A DNA stretch of 64,000 nt from Apteryx mantelli. Lineage: Eukaryota; Chordata; Aves; Apterygiformes; Apterygidae. Location of the stretch: contig NC_089980.1 in NCBI RefSeq assembly GCF_036417845.1, positions 47,490,501-47,554,500 of the forward strand, written 5' to 3'. The notes beneath the pieces are model-generated. The model saw nothing but the letters and a program-made list of their open reading frames with translations. It had not been told where the DNA came from and ran no database searches. Of this stretch, positions 14,001 through 27,900 are shown one piece after another. The number at the start of each line of letters is the position of its first letter. The stretch's first letter is position 1. The translations under genes and the position numbers were made by a program.

Positions 14001-17000
14001 CCAAAGGAAGAAATGGGGAGTGGGTGGGGCAATTTCCAGAAATATCCTCCCCGGTAGCTTTCTCGCCTGGGTTTTCTATGGCAAAAAAACCAGGGCTGTT
14101 CCAACCCTTTGCTCCCACTTATCCCTGTACCACTCCAGTGGAGTTAATGAGCTAGGTCTGGTGGAACCAGTAGCAGATTTCAGTCCATTTTTTTCCTGAC
14201 ATTGAACATAACGAACTGTATTTTCATGTGTCGCATCAGAGTTTATTTTGTCTCTGCTGACACTCAATATCCATAGATATTAGACAGTAGAGCTGGGATA
14301 ATCTCTTGGGTAATTTAGTCTATCTGCCTGCATCGCTAAAACTTAGTATTCATAGATTCTTACACATTCCCCATTAGTTTTCCTTCATTACATGCAATGA
14401 TAGTAATTCTGTATCTTCCTTCACCCAGCTTCATTATAAGATATTATTTATAAGGTGGCTTCAGTATCCACGGCACAATATAATCACACCTGGGGCCCAG
14501 CGCTGCCACCGAAGGCCAATGCCCTAGCAGCACTGCAGGTACAAGTGCCACTGCACAGCAGGGGAAACATGAGGTGCTCGACTGTCGCAACTGTCCAAAC
14601 TCACTCCTGTCGCAAGCTGTGAAGCAGAGCTGTATACAGCTTTGAGGTTTTGGTTAGCACTTTGGTCTGTGAGCCCATATTTTATTGTACGTAGTTCTTT
14701 TTCCCCATCTGCCTAATTTTCACTCCCCAAGCATCACTTTTAAGTTCAAAAGTAAAACCTACTGGCAATGAGAATCACAGGTGCACAATACTTTGAAGGC
14801 TTGAAAAACACGGTTAGCGGTGATAGACCTTCCCCTGAAAGGGTAGTTTGGGAACCCCCCTGTCGGATACAAATTCTCTGCACCTCTGCAGTGCCATTTT
14901 GCAGCTTCGTCTGCCTCCCTCCTCAGCTTTTGGGTGTCAGGTTGAGCTCAGCTACCTGCACCCTAGAGGTGGTGTGAATTTGTCACAGGTTCCTCTCTGG
15001 AGCTGGGAGAGCTCGTTGCTGGTGTTGTTTCCAGTGTCATGCTCACAGTAAAACATCAAGACAAAAAGTGTGTTTTGTACAGCCTCATTTTATACCTGAC
15101 TGGTTTCTAACTCAAGAGCAAAATTCAAGGAATTCCCCCACATATATCATTATCGCACTTTCTGCCTATTGTCTGTGTGAAGGAAGGATAAAATTCCCTT
15201 CCTTACCTCTTACACAGCAGTAATGAGTCCTATCACAGTGAAAATATGATGAAGGGTTTCTGACAAGAAGTCTCCAAGTTTTTCGACTTTGGAGACTATT
15301 TGCCCAGGAATCAGTATGAGAGACATGTGGAGGCTTGCTGAGCGTGTTATGTTTTCTATTTCAAACTCATGCAGCCCTAGGACAGTTTTAGGGTATGCTT
15401 GCAGTGGCAGTGGAAAAGGAACAGAAAGATAACCACACTTAGTGCGAAGCAAGTAGGAAAGAGGTAGGGAAACACAATCACGTACTTGGATCCTGAAATA
15501 GAAATAGTTTTATCACTGAGGCCAGATTTCAGGTGAAATCCTTTTTTCTTCAGAGGAATTCCATTCACTTACACCACCTAAGAATTTATGCTTTCAAGTA
15601 CTGATTCACACGTGTTTTTTTTATTTCAACTAGTGTACAATTTACAAAACTAATGTTGGCAAAACCTCATAACCAGTATGAAACTGTCTGGATTAATAGC
15701 TGCAAAAACTTGTTCCTGATTACCTTACAGAATTTGCACTCTTGAATGTAACATTAATTATCTTTCCTCCATAGTTTTTAACAAATAAAATATATAAGTA
15801 ATAAGATTAGATGATGATTCCTTGCCTCTGACGCTTCCCTCCAGCTTTTCTAACCTTTGTCAGAGTGCTTTCCAAATTTAAATAATAATTATTCTAAATG
15901 CTCAAGAGTTTTGAAATACCTGAGTTCAGCATTCCCTCATTTTATCTGCTTATCCAGACCTCACAAGCTGTATATTATATAAGCATTTAAATAATTAAAG
16001 TTTAAACCTGCAGTGCTTTCCTTGCTGATTTCTCAAAAGGAGAGAATTTAATGGGAAATCAACTTTAAATGCATTGTCTTAAGTAGAAAAATGATTTGTC
16101 ATTGTGCATTACCAGATTCTATTTGGCAACACACATTCTTTCAGTGAAAAAAAAAAAAAAGATTCTGTTGACTGATTTAACTAGGCATAATGCAGCAAAC
16201 ATTAATAATTTCAGAAGCAGATAACATAATCATCTTACATTATTGACACCACAGCTTTTCATGCTTTGTACAGACTAAAGGCGCAAACATAAACCCATCA
16301 CTCTGAACTACTATTAATTTATGAGATTTTTGTCAGCCAGAATTAGATTGTTATTTTGATATCACCTACCATCAAACTAGCAACCCAGGTAATTAGACTT
16401 CTAATGTGTATTCATTGAGGTCTCAGCTGAAAATCTAATCCTATGGGCCTTTCTAAAAGCAATTCCACTTATGGGGAAAAGGATATTGCATTTTTGAACT
16501 CCATTGCTCTGTTTAGCTGACTTCATTGTATTTATGATAAAATGTAAACTAACTGAGAAAGCTTCTCTGGAGTTCATTTTTCAAAATGCAGTTTTCTGTC
16601 TACCCTATTGCTGAAAGGGAATGTTTGGACATCAACTACATATCCTAGGAAACATTAACTCCTGTAAAATAAATAGCAAAATAAATTTCCTGTGTCTCTG
16701 TCATTGCAATGAAGTAGATTCTAAATATTTTCACCTCATGGTATAAGACAGTGTAATAAAACAGAAAAAGATGCAGTTCTGTCTCAGAAAGTTAAGAATC
16801 TAAAATGCAAACTGGGGGAGGAGAGGAGGAAGCAAAAAACAGAATGTAGATCAAGGCTGGAAGAAACTAACAGAACATCAAGGCACATCAAGAACATCAA
16901 TTGTTTAAAGCAAATTCAGACATTATCATGTTAATCCCTCAAATATATTCTATACATAGGAAGTTGCCACAAGCTACTTTCTATTGCTGTTTTCTGTAAG

Positions 17001-20000
17001 TGAGATACTTAACTGCTAAAAATCAGCAAAGCTACACTGTCATCATTGGATGCACTCTGATTTGCATCAGTCAAGAACATGACCATGTTTATAACTCTTA
17101 CAGCTCCCACTAGTTTGAAGGATGTTATATTACTGGAATTACCCAACCAAATGTATGGAATATCTTTTACATGGGGTTGATCTTGAAACTAAAAGTAATA
17201 TTTATAATGTAACTAGCATAGATAGTTTTATAAAGATTGTATTCCCTACTTAGCAAGTTAAATTTCAGTCTTAATGAAGGCAGGATGGGTTTTACCACTA
17301 ACATTGAAGGAGCAGAGATTTCACCAATTTAAACTATCAGGGGTCATGTTGGCCAAATGTCTATTTTATGCATTTAATTTTCAGAAGAATTGAAAAAATA
17401 AGAGGAAAGTTTTGAAGACAAAAGTCAAGAAAATTGTTTTTAAATTACAATCTGTCCCAAATGAGTACTTCTGTGCCATAGTGGATTTGCAGTCATAGAA
17501 AAAACACTATCTTCCTTACAGTGGTTTCTGAACTTCTGCTTTTGCAGTAAATCACATCTGCTGGCATAGAGTCTGTTTTTAGCTGCATATAAATGTTTTG
17601 CTTAACAGCTTATGCTAGAAGATAACTTTTCTTAAGCTTGCAAATTGCCTGAAAGCTATATTATGAGATGGTTTTTGTTGGTATAGATAGTTAGAAAATG
17701 CGTAGCTATAAAATATACTGGCAGACATGATTCTGTATGAACACTTTATGTGAAATCACATCTGGCACAAATCAGATCTCAATCTCATCAGAAGGACACT
17801 CATGCACTATTAATGATACAAACACAACAGAACAGAGACACAGAGGATGGCTGTCCTTAGTTCATTGTGCAGGAGGAGAATGTGATTAAGGAAATTTATG
17901 TAATGGGTTTACTCTTGCCAGTGCAGTTGAAGATGTTGCAAATATAAACATGAAGTGGAGAGACTTAGACCTTCACTAGAGTGCTAATGTGCAGCTGTGG
18001 AGGTGCTTTTCTTGAGATCTGACTGAATTGTTATTTTTATTTAACCAAACATTTTTATCCCTGGAAGGGAAAGGCTTAGGAAAGAGTCAAGAACTCTGAT
18101 TAATTTTCCCTTTCTAAAGCATTTGGAGGAAAAAGTTTGGAAAAAGCTGACTGACAAAATCCAAATGTGATACATTTTGTTACGTCCAAGAGAGCTATAG
18201 AGGAAGCCAACCTGCTAATACTGCATAACTCTTTGTTCCTGAAAAGTGACGTGAAAGCTTTCTAGGCACCTAAGAGTACCTATTCATGTAGACTTGAAGT
18301 ACTTTGTCTTTGGCACATAGGCCCTAAATTTGAGCTAAGCTTTGATGTGATCCAGAGTTTAGATAGTTCTCTGTCTAAATCCTACAATCATCCCAAGCTG
18401 GGTCCTAAGCAGTGTCTGCTCATTCACAAGCTATGACAGTGTGGAGATATCATATGATCTCATACACATGTAATCAAGGGGCTAGCACTAGATGGCTGCC
18501 TGCTCAGCACTTAGAGTCCTGCTCTGTCTGCTGAATGCTCTGTGAATCCAAGTGATTAGCCCAGTCTGGATTGGCCCATTGAGGCCAGACACCTCTATTT
18601 TAAACTTTGTTACACCTAGCAGAGAGCCACTGACATAGGTTCCTATCTGAAATACGTGCTGTTTACAGTAAAAGATTGAGTAAAGAATTAGAATGAACTT
18701 TTATTTTGAAATTAATGTTAATTTATAGTTAAAAAGCAAAAACATTTTGAGTATCTAATCCAAAACATGTTTTAGATGAAAAAAAGAAAAGATGTCTTAT
18801 TTATTAGTGCAGCTCAGAGCAGGAACTGTGAAGATGGATTTTTGACTCAACATTCTTTTATAGTTTCTCAGGCATCTGTTCTTCTTATGCACAATAGGAA
18901 GAACAAGACTTTATGAACACACAGCTAACCCAGTATCAGCCTACTAACTCCTATTTAAACCCAGTGATGCTCAGATACATCTTACAAGTGCCTATTCCCC
19001 AGTGCTTTCGGGGCAGTTGTTTACAGGGGGGCAAAGGTCCAGGACAAAAGATTATACTAAATGTGCTACCTGTTTTAGAATGCCTCTCCTAGCAATCTCC
19101 TGCACCGCTCTGCACAGAACATGTGACTATTCCCTAAAACCAGAACAGATTAAACATTTCACTGAATAAAACTTGTGGTGAAAAGGATCAAACTAAATAA
19201 TTCACTCCAGCTGCTCAGTTCCCTCTGGCCCTGGCCAGTGTTTCAAACATCTGTTTGGGCTTCAGGCATGTACCCAAGAACCTAGGTTTCTCCTAAAGGT
19301 TTGAGCAGCCAAACCAGGATGAGAACTTACATTGCCTGATGAACAGCTCATTAAAGAAAATTCAGAGGTATTTTTGTTTTTCTTTCAAGGAAACAACTAT
19401 AATATAACTTTAATGATGCTTATTACCATGATGGTTACATACATCCAATCAGCAAAACGAGTCCTATACTAGTTAGTTTAAACATATTGATAGCTTTGAT
19501 CCAGCCTGTATTTCTGTACTTGGGCCCTAAAACAATTTCAAATTGCAAATGTCAAATACTATAGGCAAAACAAACTATTCTCAAGAAGTCATTTTGCAGA
19601 AGGAGACAGTGTCTATGTTGCTTAAATCACATCTCCTGGCCCATTTGCTAAGCTCAATCATCTTAATCTTCAAAACAGTTTTCCACTGCCTAGCTGTTTC
19701 TCTTCAGCATCCAGGTGGCAATGAGGAAGAAGACATAAGAATTTTTATATGCAGGATTTTCAGCTAGTATGAATGTCTTCTGGAAATATGTCTGTGTCAT
19801 GGAAATTCCCAGTTCAGGAACTTGTAAAATACTTCTTCTTTCTTTGTGATACCTGGGCAGGTGCAAATAAATCAAAGAATACAGCTCCAGGTGACCTGGT
19901 TTCATCCTCTGTTTCCTTTCCCTGACAAGCACATTGTTACCCTATGCCAATTTTTGGATACATTTAATGGAATAAAATGTTAATTTCATGTAAGTTTACA

Positions 20001-20284
20001 AAATAAGCAAAGAAAGGCAGCATTATCCTTAAACCAAAATCATAACAATAATGAAGACTTTTCTTTCTACCTCTAACTTCATCACCCACCAACTCAAGAG
20101 CATTTCATGAGGCAATGCAAAAGACAAAAGGGTCTCTTGAAGGAAAGAGCTTGCGTGCACCTCATTGGGTTGCCTTCCTCATTCAGAAGTGGAGTATGAG
20201 ATTCTGCTTATGGGCAAAATGAACTGAAAATTTGATACTGACAATTCATGCTACTAGCCATACTCTGTTCTCAGTTTTACCCTA
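8041..20284. other. Intergenic DNA, no gene recognised
   Basis: The stretch is mostly AT-rich, with a degenerate pentanucleotide array at 8,303-8,450 and a 14-base A run at 16,147-16,160. A GC-richer patch at about 13,560-14,650 has long overlapping open frames on both strands. These show low-complexity proline/serine-rich or unrecognisable translations, no splice-phase pattern and no known motif, so I do not call a gene there. Confidence 0.6.
8303..8450 (+). repeat. Degenerate AAGGC/AAGGA pentanucleotide array
   Basis: About 150 bp is made almost entirely of purine-rich pentamers such as AAGGC, AAGGA and GGCTA (for example AGGCAAGGCAAGGCAATGC and AGGCTAGGCTAGGCTAG). The strand is strongly purine-biased. 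It is an old, interrupted microsatellite. Confidence 0.85.
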
Positions 20285-20545
20285 TTGAATCCCACTAAAG
20301 CTCGCAAAGTGCTATTTACTTCATATTTAAATTGCATTCTCACAGCAGCAGTGGAGGTTATACAATATTTGAAAGAACTCTGCTACTGAGAGGTGACAGG
20401 AGAAAAAGGAATGATGAACATTACCTTGACAACTCTGCCAATGCTTAGGCCAAAGTGGTGTTGATGCTTCCTCTTTACAAGGCTCCTTCTGAGTTGTGAG
20501 GACCAAATCCTGTTCTCATTTACACCTCTGCAGCTTCCCTGAAGC
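20285..20545 (+). repeat. First unit of a diverged tandem duplication
   Basis: This unit shares an ordered series of blocks with the next unit (20,546-20,820). These are TTTACTTCATATTTAAATT, then TCTCACAGCAGCAGTGG, then GGTTATAC, a GA/GCGACAGGAG block, and finally GACCAAATCCTGTTCTC. The offset is about 255 bp with many substitutions, so it is an old duplication. It contains no coding frame. Confidence 0.65.
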
Positions 20546-20560
20546 CAGCAATATAAAACT
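20496..20560 (+). mobile_element. MITE-like end (GGACCAAATCCTG type)
   Basis: GGACCAAATCCTGTTCTCATTTACAC matches the start of a palindromic element I recall from sauropsid genomes, of the form GGGCCAAATTCTGCTCTCAGTTACAC and ending in its complement. Only one end is visible here. The family name is not known to me; the identification is by motif. Confidence 0.4.
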
Positions 20561-20820
20561 GTATTTACTCAATATTTAATTACAATCTCACAGCAGTGGC
20601 AGGAGTTATACTCTCCCTGCTTGCAAATGAGCTAATCTGTGGAGGAGCGACAGGAGCAGAAAGGTTTTGGAGTAGCGCCTTGACACTCATCAATATGGGG
20701 CTAAACAAGAGCCAACAGCTTTTCTCTCCCACACTTCTTTTGTTTTTCAGGGCCAAATTCTGCCCTTGCACATGCCTCTTCACCCAATGAAGGTAAATAG
20801 AGCAGAATTCAGTCCTTTTA
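20546..20820 (+). repeat. Second unit of a diverged tandem duplication
   Basis: This is the counterpart of the unit starting at 20,285, with TTTACTCAATATTTAATTAC, ATCTCACAGCAGTGGCAGG, GAGTTATAC and GAGCGACAGGAG in the same order. It ends in AGGGCCAAATTCTGCCC where the first unit has AGGACCAAATCCTGTTC. It has a short open frame but no recognisable protein. Confidence 0.65.
20748..20818 (+). mobile_element. Palindromic MITE-like element
   Basis: It starts AGGGCCAAATTCTGCCC and, after about 40 bp, reaches GAGCAGAATTCAG, a partial inverted complement of the start. This is the shape of a short non-autonomous DNA transposon with terminal inverted repeats. The 3' end is degraded and no target-site duplication is clear. 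Confidence 0.45.
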
Positions 20821-23800
20821 ATATACAGAACAAGTTACTGAAAGAGGACCTGTCAACTCTGCTTTACCAGACAGCGTTAGAGCTGCTCGACCAGCAGGCT
20901 TACCAGCTGGCTCAGCCAAGAAGAAAAGCAGATTGGATCTGAGTGCTGATGAAGCACAATAGTCATTCAAGCACACCAGGAAATGGCAAAAAGCTAGTCT
21001 GGTGCTGTTCGGGATGAACTGGGGAGCCCCAGGCAGCACATTTTCCTGGCGGAGATAGGAGTAATAAATACTAAATTGCTACAACAGAATTATAAGGTAG
21101 TTAAAATACACCATTATCATTAAAGCAGTCCTTTTGTCTTTTGCCTTCAGAAAAATCATAGAGGAAAGGTGTCTAGGGAAGATACCTACATCAGTGTTAA
21201 GGACTCAGTTTTATGTCTTGTGGTTTAAAACACTTCAGGAAAAATCATTTATAACCTTGCATCAGTAGAGATGTATAGACAGAAAGAAGATTTTATATTT
21301 CTAGGGTAAGTAGCATATATTTAACTAAGTTGTTTTCAATAGATTCCTTTATCTACTAAAATAATAGTCACTCCCCTGAGTTTTGTGACTTATTTCTCTA
21401 GAATGTATCCCACAGACTTAAAGCGGCTACATTTGACTGTAACAGTACTTCAGTGGCCACTGTCTTTCTGTAACGGTGTATATCTGTATAAGAACTAGTG
21501 AGAACTGATCACTTTTCAAGTCAACTTACATAAGTAAGCAAGAGTAAGCAAATATTCTTTTGTGAACACAAGAACAAGATTCGACCAAAATTTTATATAT
21601 GTAAGTTGTGTCCTGGCCTTGTCTGCTTTCTGAAATTTGCGTGTCACAGTAACAGGTTTAATATTCAAAGTTAATTTCACCTCTAATTACCAATTAATGA
21701 TCAATTAAACATCATATAAGGCACAGTGGACCTGAGCTAAGGAATTTAAGAAATTAAGTTTAATTTCGCTTAGTAAAATTAATCTTGTTTCATATTTTTT
21801 CAGTATTTACTTGTTTATTTCATCAAAAATTGGGAGATGCAGAAAACAAAATAGAAAGATATCTATTCAGGCAGTCTATTAGTTTGTCAAATCTCAGAAC
21901 CCCTTGTCCAAATGTTTCTATGGATTTTTTTAATGCGGATTTTAGAAGAGGCAAAAATCAGATTATTATACAAATTAACTAATAATGTCAGAGTATTTTG
22001 TCGGAACCAATTTTATGAACTATCCTAATACTGATTGTGATAGTAAATCATAAAATCTCATTAAAAACTCTTTAAAGAAGCATCAAGAAATAAATCAAAG
22101 TATAAAGTTTTTTGGTTTTTTTTTTTACCAAGGCAGACTTTCAAACACATGTCTCAAAGGCACTATCTGTGGTGCAATTCATACCAAGTACTTGGAGAGA
22201 CTGTAACTCAGGAAACTCCTGCAAACATTGAGCAGTGAACAGAGGACTCTGCATAGGACTTATTCTTAGAGAGGAACAGTCCTTATTCTTTGTGATAAGT
22301 GAATGTTTTTGTTTGCCTGTTGCTTAGCAGCTTGTTTGGCTGTGGTTTGAAGGTGCATGATTTGGCAGTATCTTGCAAAGTTTGCTTTGATCCTTGTTTT
22401 CTGAGTAGCCCAAGAGTTTCACAGCTGGAAGATACAACAAAAATTTCCTCTCTCTAATCACAACTGATGGACAACTGATAACTAAATAAAACAGAGGGTG
22501 GGACTGACAGGAGCAAAAGCTCTAAAAAGCTGCCCAGTACAAAAATAGAGAACAGTAAATGCAGGAGGTAAGCAGAGGGGAGGAGTGGATAATGGCAAGC
22601 TATATTACATAAACTAAGACTTGTCTTGTTTTGTTAGCAAAATGAAGGGTGAGAGAAGATATAATTGGACTGTATGAATAAATCAGGGACACAAGAATGA
22701 TTCAGGCTAAAGGCCGCTGCTGGTAGACAATGGACACAAGTGACCAATGAATACATTTAGGCTGAAAATGAGGTGAAGACTGAATACTGGAACAGTCTTC
22801 CCTCGACTGCCCTGCTCTAGTGAAGCTTTTTCACGTGCATGAGGGGAAGAGAACAACTACACAATTTTAAGATGAAGTTTGAGCAGCTTGTGAAAGATAT
22901 TTGGTTTGGTTGCAGGTAACAGCAGTATGTTGGACTTGATGGCAAAGGATGTCCCTTTCAATTCCAGGTATCTAACAAGATGGTCACCACGTATGTGTAT
23001 TTCATGTACAGAAGCACATCAACCAGAGATTTAAGAGAGACATGAAACTTAATTTAATCACAACGTTCCTTGATAGCCATGTGTATTCTGTGTTGCTAGG
23101 GCAGGAAATTTTAAAATAATATATCTCTCTTTCTAGGGTGTATCTAAATTACTCATTCTGGCCTTTACCTTTTCTGTTGCTTGTGGGGCTAAAGTCGTTA
23201 ATCACTTTTTCCCTTGTCCCTTGCTAATGTTGTTAACGTGTGCTTGGCTTGCTAAGTATAGTACAACTCATTAGTGATTATTTGTCTCTGCTACCTAAAA
23301 AAAAGTTTTCATTATAAATAAGTAGTCCATCCCATTTTAAGGCAATTAAGTAAATTGTATACTTGTACTGTATTTCATTCATCCCCGATATTACCATGTT
23401 ACCCAAATTATGCCTGTCCCTTGGTTTATGTAATTCACAGTAAATTGTGCTGTCAACTGCTGAAAATACCTTATGTTTGTAATTGAAGTGTGGTTACTGT
23501 TCTTTGCCATTTTCACATATTCTATTTTGCTCCCCTAAAAAAAAGTTGGCATGTTTTTCTGTGTTGCATAACACAGTACAATCATCCTGTTCAGTAAATG
23601 TAATATTAACATGAGAGTGACCAGTGTGACTCAGTGAATGGTCCCATTTAGACTGCATGAGGGCAGAGCAGTTCCGTTGAATTCATTCTGATTTATTGCT
23701 AAAACTATGAACAAAATCTAGCTTTTGTTTTACAGCGAGATGGTCTCTTGCCTTACCTTCTCCTTAATGCATGCAGCTTAATTTAAAAACACATGCACTG

Positions 23801-24860
23801 TAACAGTAATCACCCCCGTTTCCTTGGAGGGAATTAAAGGCTAATCTTCCTGCAAATGTTCACTGAAATTCTACCATTCACTCTCTGAGGATGAAATTAT
23901 GGCACGATTAATGCAAAGGGACTTTTGCCACAGAGCGCAGTGGAGGAGAGCTTTCTTACTGCATTTACCCTGTTCAGAGTACTACCATAAAGCCTCGTGA
24001 CTAATTTTAGAGACAGATTGCATTGAGCTATGAGGATAGGTGACACACACTGACTTTTTCGGTGTGCCAGTTTTGCAGTTGGAATGCTTTCAGACAGATA
24101 CATTCTGTAAGGAAGAATACCTGAATTTTCAAGTGTAGGAAGGAAAAGTCAAAACTCCATGAAGAGCAAAATTTATGAAGCCTATTAAGTTTTCTCTGTG
24201 GCTGTCACTAGTGTGGATTCTCTGATGTTTAGGATAATATCAGAGGTTCTGCAAATATGTGACTTCCAGTTTGTGTCTTTCCTCAGATAGAGTTTTCCAC
24301 AAACTGGGGTTTTTAATAGGTTTAGGACCTAGCTATTACATCAAATTTGGCTAACCCTGACCAATAGCTTCAAAAGCTTTTTTTTTCTGTCCATCTCGCT
24401 TACAAGTCCACACACAGAGAAATGATTATGTAAGTCACATTCCCTTAGGAAAACAAGTTACAAAACCCTTGGAAGATTTTCATTTTAGTTAGAACTTATT
24501 TAGTAAAACTGTAGTAGCTGAGAAAACCAATCAGACAAACAAGATAAACAATGTATTGTAATGAATATAAAAAAAATAATTTCAAGTGCATAAAGAAAAA
24601 AGAACATTTTGTTAAAGTAGCTTTGGAAATAACCAGTGTTGTAAACTCTTTCAGGTAGCTATAACACAATATTTGTAATGGTTTCAGAGTTCTGCAAATA
24701 GACAAGGAAACAACAAAGATCAAAATATATTATAGGCCCAGGTCACAAACACTGTAAAACTCTTGTTGCCTCTGTAAATTTAATACAGCTAATCCACTGT
24801 CTTGTTCCCAGACAAATCAGCAGCTTCACTGAAATAGAAAATATCTTCCTATCAGAAAGG
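20820..24860. other. Intergenic DNA, no gene recognised
   Basis: AT-rich DNA whose only feature I can support is the CR1-like fragment at about 22,745-22,985. Open frames are short and unremarkable. Confidence 0.6.
22745..22985 (+). mobile_element. Diverged CR1-like LINE 3' end
   Basis: Several blocks follow the order of the avian CR1 3' region: TTAGGCTGAAAATGAGGTGAA, then ACTGGAACAGTCTTCCCT (CR1: CACTGGAACAGGCTGCCC), and later GTTGGACTTGATGGCAAAGG with CCCTTTCAATTCC (CR1: GTTGGACT.GATGATCT.AGAGG and TTCCAACC). The terminal ATTCTATG repeats are not preserved. The intervening sequence is heavily mutated, so the copy is old and inactive. Confidence 0.5.
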
Positions 24861-24861
24861 A

Positions 24862-24957
24862 CCAAACTCTGCTCTCAGTCACATAAATAAAACAGAGCAA
24901 CTCCATTTTTTTGTGTAAGGCTACAATAGATGAAACAAAGAATGGAACTTGGCCCTA
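24862..24957 (+). mobile_element. MITE-like element with terminal inverted repeats
   Basis: It begins GGACCAAACTCTGCTCTCAG and ends about 95 bp later in GAACTTGGCCC, the approximate inverted complement of the beginning. The inner CAGAGCAACTCCATT block also matches the sauropsid palindromic element recalled for the 20.5-20.8 kb copies. It is a second, independent insertion of the same kind. Confidence 0.45.
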
Positions 24958-24959
24958 AA

Positions 24960-27900
24960 CTTAATCTGAACAAAAAATAAATCAGGAAGGTGTTTGTTTT
25001 GTTGGCTGGCTTTTTGTTTTTGTTATTCCTTAGTATTTGTTTGGGTTTTGTAACCAATAACCAATAGCACGGGCTGTGTGAGGCTCTTCACATGTGCAGA
25101 GATTGCGCCCACTAACTGCAGCACGTCTTCCTGACCATGAAGGAGTCAGGAAGGAAATCCCAAATCACAGGGGCTAAAAGTATATCTGGTTTTCACAAAC
25201 ATTAAAGCTCATGATCTCCTCAGTGCTAAACTGTATACTTGCTTAAGGTGCACACAGATAATAGTCCTTAATTAGAAGAAATACCTCAATTGAAACTTCT
25301 GGAACAGAACTTGGAATGAGTACACAAAAGTATATTTGGAAATGGAGGGTCCAATACAATGTAAATCCAAAGGCAAATCTAGATCTAAATTTTGTATCTG
25401 GATTATAATGTGTGTGTCATATCTGGGATTCAGCTCTAATGAGGAATATAACTTTTCCCCTTTGGAACACTGAAATTAAGTTCTGGGTTACCTGGAACTT
25501 TAGAGCTGACTGCAAATGGTAATTTCCATGCTCTTGATTCAAATTCTGCATCTCAAACTCATCTCTAATACTTTATCTGATTTTAGCATACCATACAATC
25601 AGTAAAGCTGGACAAAATGTTTTAGAGGAAGAGAAATTTGTTTGGAAAATATGGCTTCTTCTATGTGGAAATATTCTGGTGGAAAATGTCAAACTCCACT
25701 CTTCCTTTACTCCCTACGCTCCCCATTAGATCAGGTATTTGGTTCTTAAAAACTTCAAAATTATATTTTAAAATGGTTGCAAAAACCTCAGGAAGCTTCA
25801 GAAGACCAGAGACACCACAGCTAATCTGTGATGTGATTATTGCCAAAACTCACTGCAGGAATTTTTCTTTCCCAGCTTTAGGGCTCCCTGCTCCACATGT
25901 TCCCATGCAGCTTTAGAAAGGCAACAGGGATGTACCATTAGGATGGAGGAAATGACAACTGGGTGCTTGCTTTTCTTTAACTATCATTCTTGTAGTTCTC
26001 AGATTTGACAGTACTGAAGAGTGAGTGGAAACAATGAGACCAAATGACGCTGCTCTTTATAAGACAACATGCTTTCAGAAAGTCCATGGCAAATCTAGAA
26101 TAGTTAGGTAGGGAGCTGTTTGTTTCTTATTAATCCTTCTAGTCATTTGGTAGTAACTTTGTATGTATTCTTTCTTTCTTGCTGATCAGCTATAGATCTT
26201 CAAAAGTAATTTCCCAAAGGAAATGTCCTTGTGGTTCCTGAGCAGAAATAGAATCTCAGAGAATGAGACAGAGCTCAGCAAGAGAAAAACAGACAAAAAA
26301 ACCCAAAACACCGAATAACAAGGAAATACACTTTCCACTGTAAGAAAGATAACCTGTCTGATTCTTCAAGATGCTGAATGACCCCAGCACCTTTGCAAGG
26401 TAAGTCTGGAGGGGCTCCAGGCTTTCATAATGTAGACTCCGATACAGGAAGATATACTGCATTTCAAATAATCTAAAATATAACTGTGTATTTTAGTATT
26501 TGGGAAGATGGATCCTGTTGTTCAGGTTCTGCATGGTAAAATGTAATATCAGAGAAATTTGTGTTTCCCCTATGAGAAAAGAAGGGGGGAAGAGAAAGGA
26601 AGATAAAGCAGTTAAAGCAAAAGTCATGTGTTTCTTATCTGCAAATACTTTCCAGGCTGGGAATAATAATTTTCCCGTAGGTATTAGATCAAACTCACAC
26701 ATAAGCAGAGAAATAGAAAGTCTTTGCTAAAAGAATAAATTATAGAACATCTAATATAATTTCTATTACCTGACTGGAAGAGAGGTTGTTTTGCCCGTTT
26801 ATTTGTTGTTGTTCTTTCTTAAATACAATAACATTTTAAATTAAAGAAATATATTAAAGTAGCAGACTCACCCTGTCCTTTAGGATAAATAAATACATTG
26901 CTTAGCAACCTTTTATTATCCAAAGACCAAAATATATCAATATATAAAATACTGCTATGAAAAATGGTCAGCGTGAGAAAAGAGCAAGCAGCCAAGTGGC
27001 TGGGTGATTTGAATGATTCATTAGAGTAAGATTTATTAGCTGACTTTCTGTTTTGAAATCCAACTGTAAAATGAGTAATGAAACAGAGCAATCATACAGA
27101 GATCATAGAGGCAAATAGGCAATGATAGTTGTCTCTGAAAAGAGGAGGAATCAGCACTATTTTTCTTGGGGGCTTTATGCACCTGAGATCAGAAGAATCT
27201 GCTGTGTAGCTGTTATGTGGCAGGGGTGCTAAGTGTGGCTAAAATAGCACTAGTAAGAGTCACTGACGGAGGGAAGTGTACAAGGTAGCTCCCACTCCTT
27301 CGCTCTAGCATTCACCTGTAAGCGCCAAAACCATCCCCAGGTTTGGCCGCACAGAGCCAGGCAAGGATGTGATCTGCTCTACTGCCTGTTGAAAATAAGG
27401 TCTTTATATTTTTATTAATGGGCAATATCCAGAGGACCAGAGTGGGTAGGAAAAAGCAAGAGAGATTAAATTGTGGACTTCTTTTTGCCTGCTGGTTACC
27501 AAAGAATCAGGCAGGTATAGTGAGGAAAGAAGCTGGGATAGTTTCCCTTGTTAGCCAGGAAGTATTCAGGACTATGACTTGATAAAATAACCAAGGCCAT
27601 GACTTAGCTTTCTGACACCTCCAGAGATGGATATCTTTTCTTTGCAACAGTCCAGGTACCTTCATGTGTGTAAATGTATCTTTCTTTATTTTTGAAATAT
27701 ACTTCCATTTGCATGTTGAATTCTGTGTTCATTTGGGTATATTATTATGCTGTTCTATAATTAAGACATTCATGTTTCTGACATGGAGGAAATAGAGCAA
27801 AGCCCTGGAGCTTAAACACTAAGCTGTGAATGAAGGTACAGACCGAAGCACAGAGCAGTGTGGAAGACCTGTGCCAGATCTGAGAGAGTTTCAGTGCACG

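Noticed and set aside
13705..14118. 137-codon minus-strand frame in a GC-richer patch
   Set aside because: Overlapped by equally long frames on the other strand, no motif and no splice signals in a consistent pattern.
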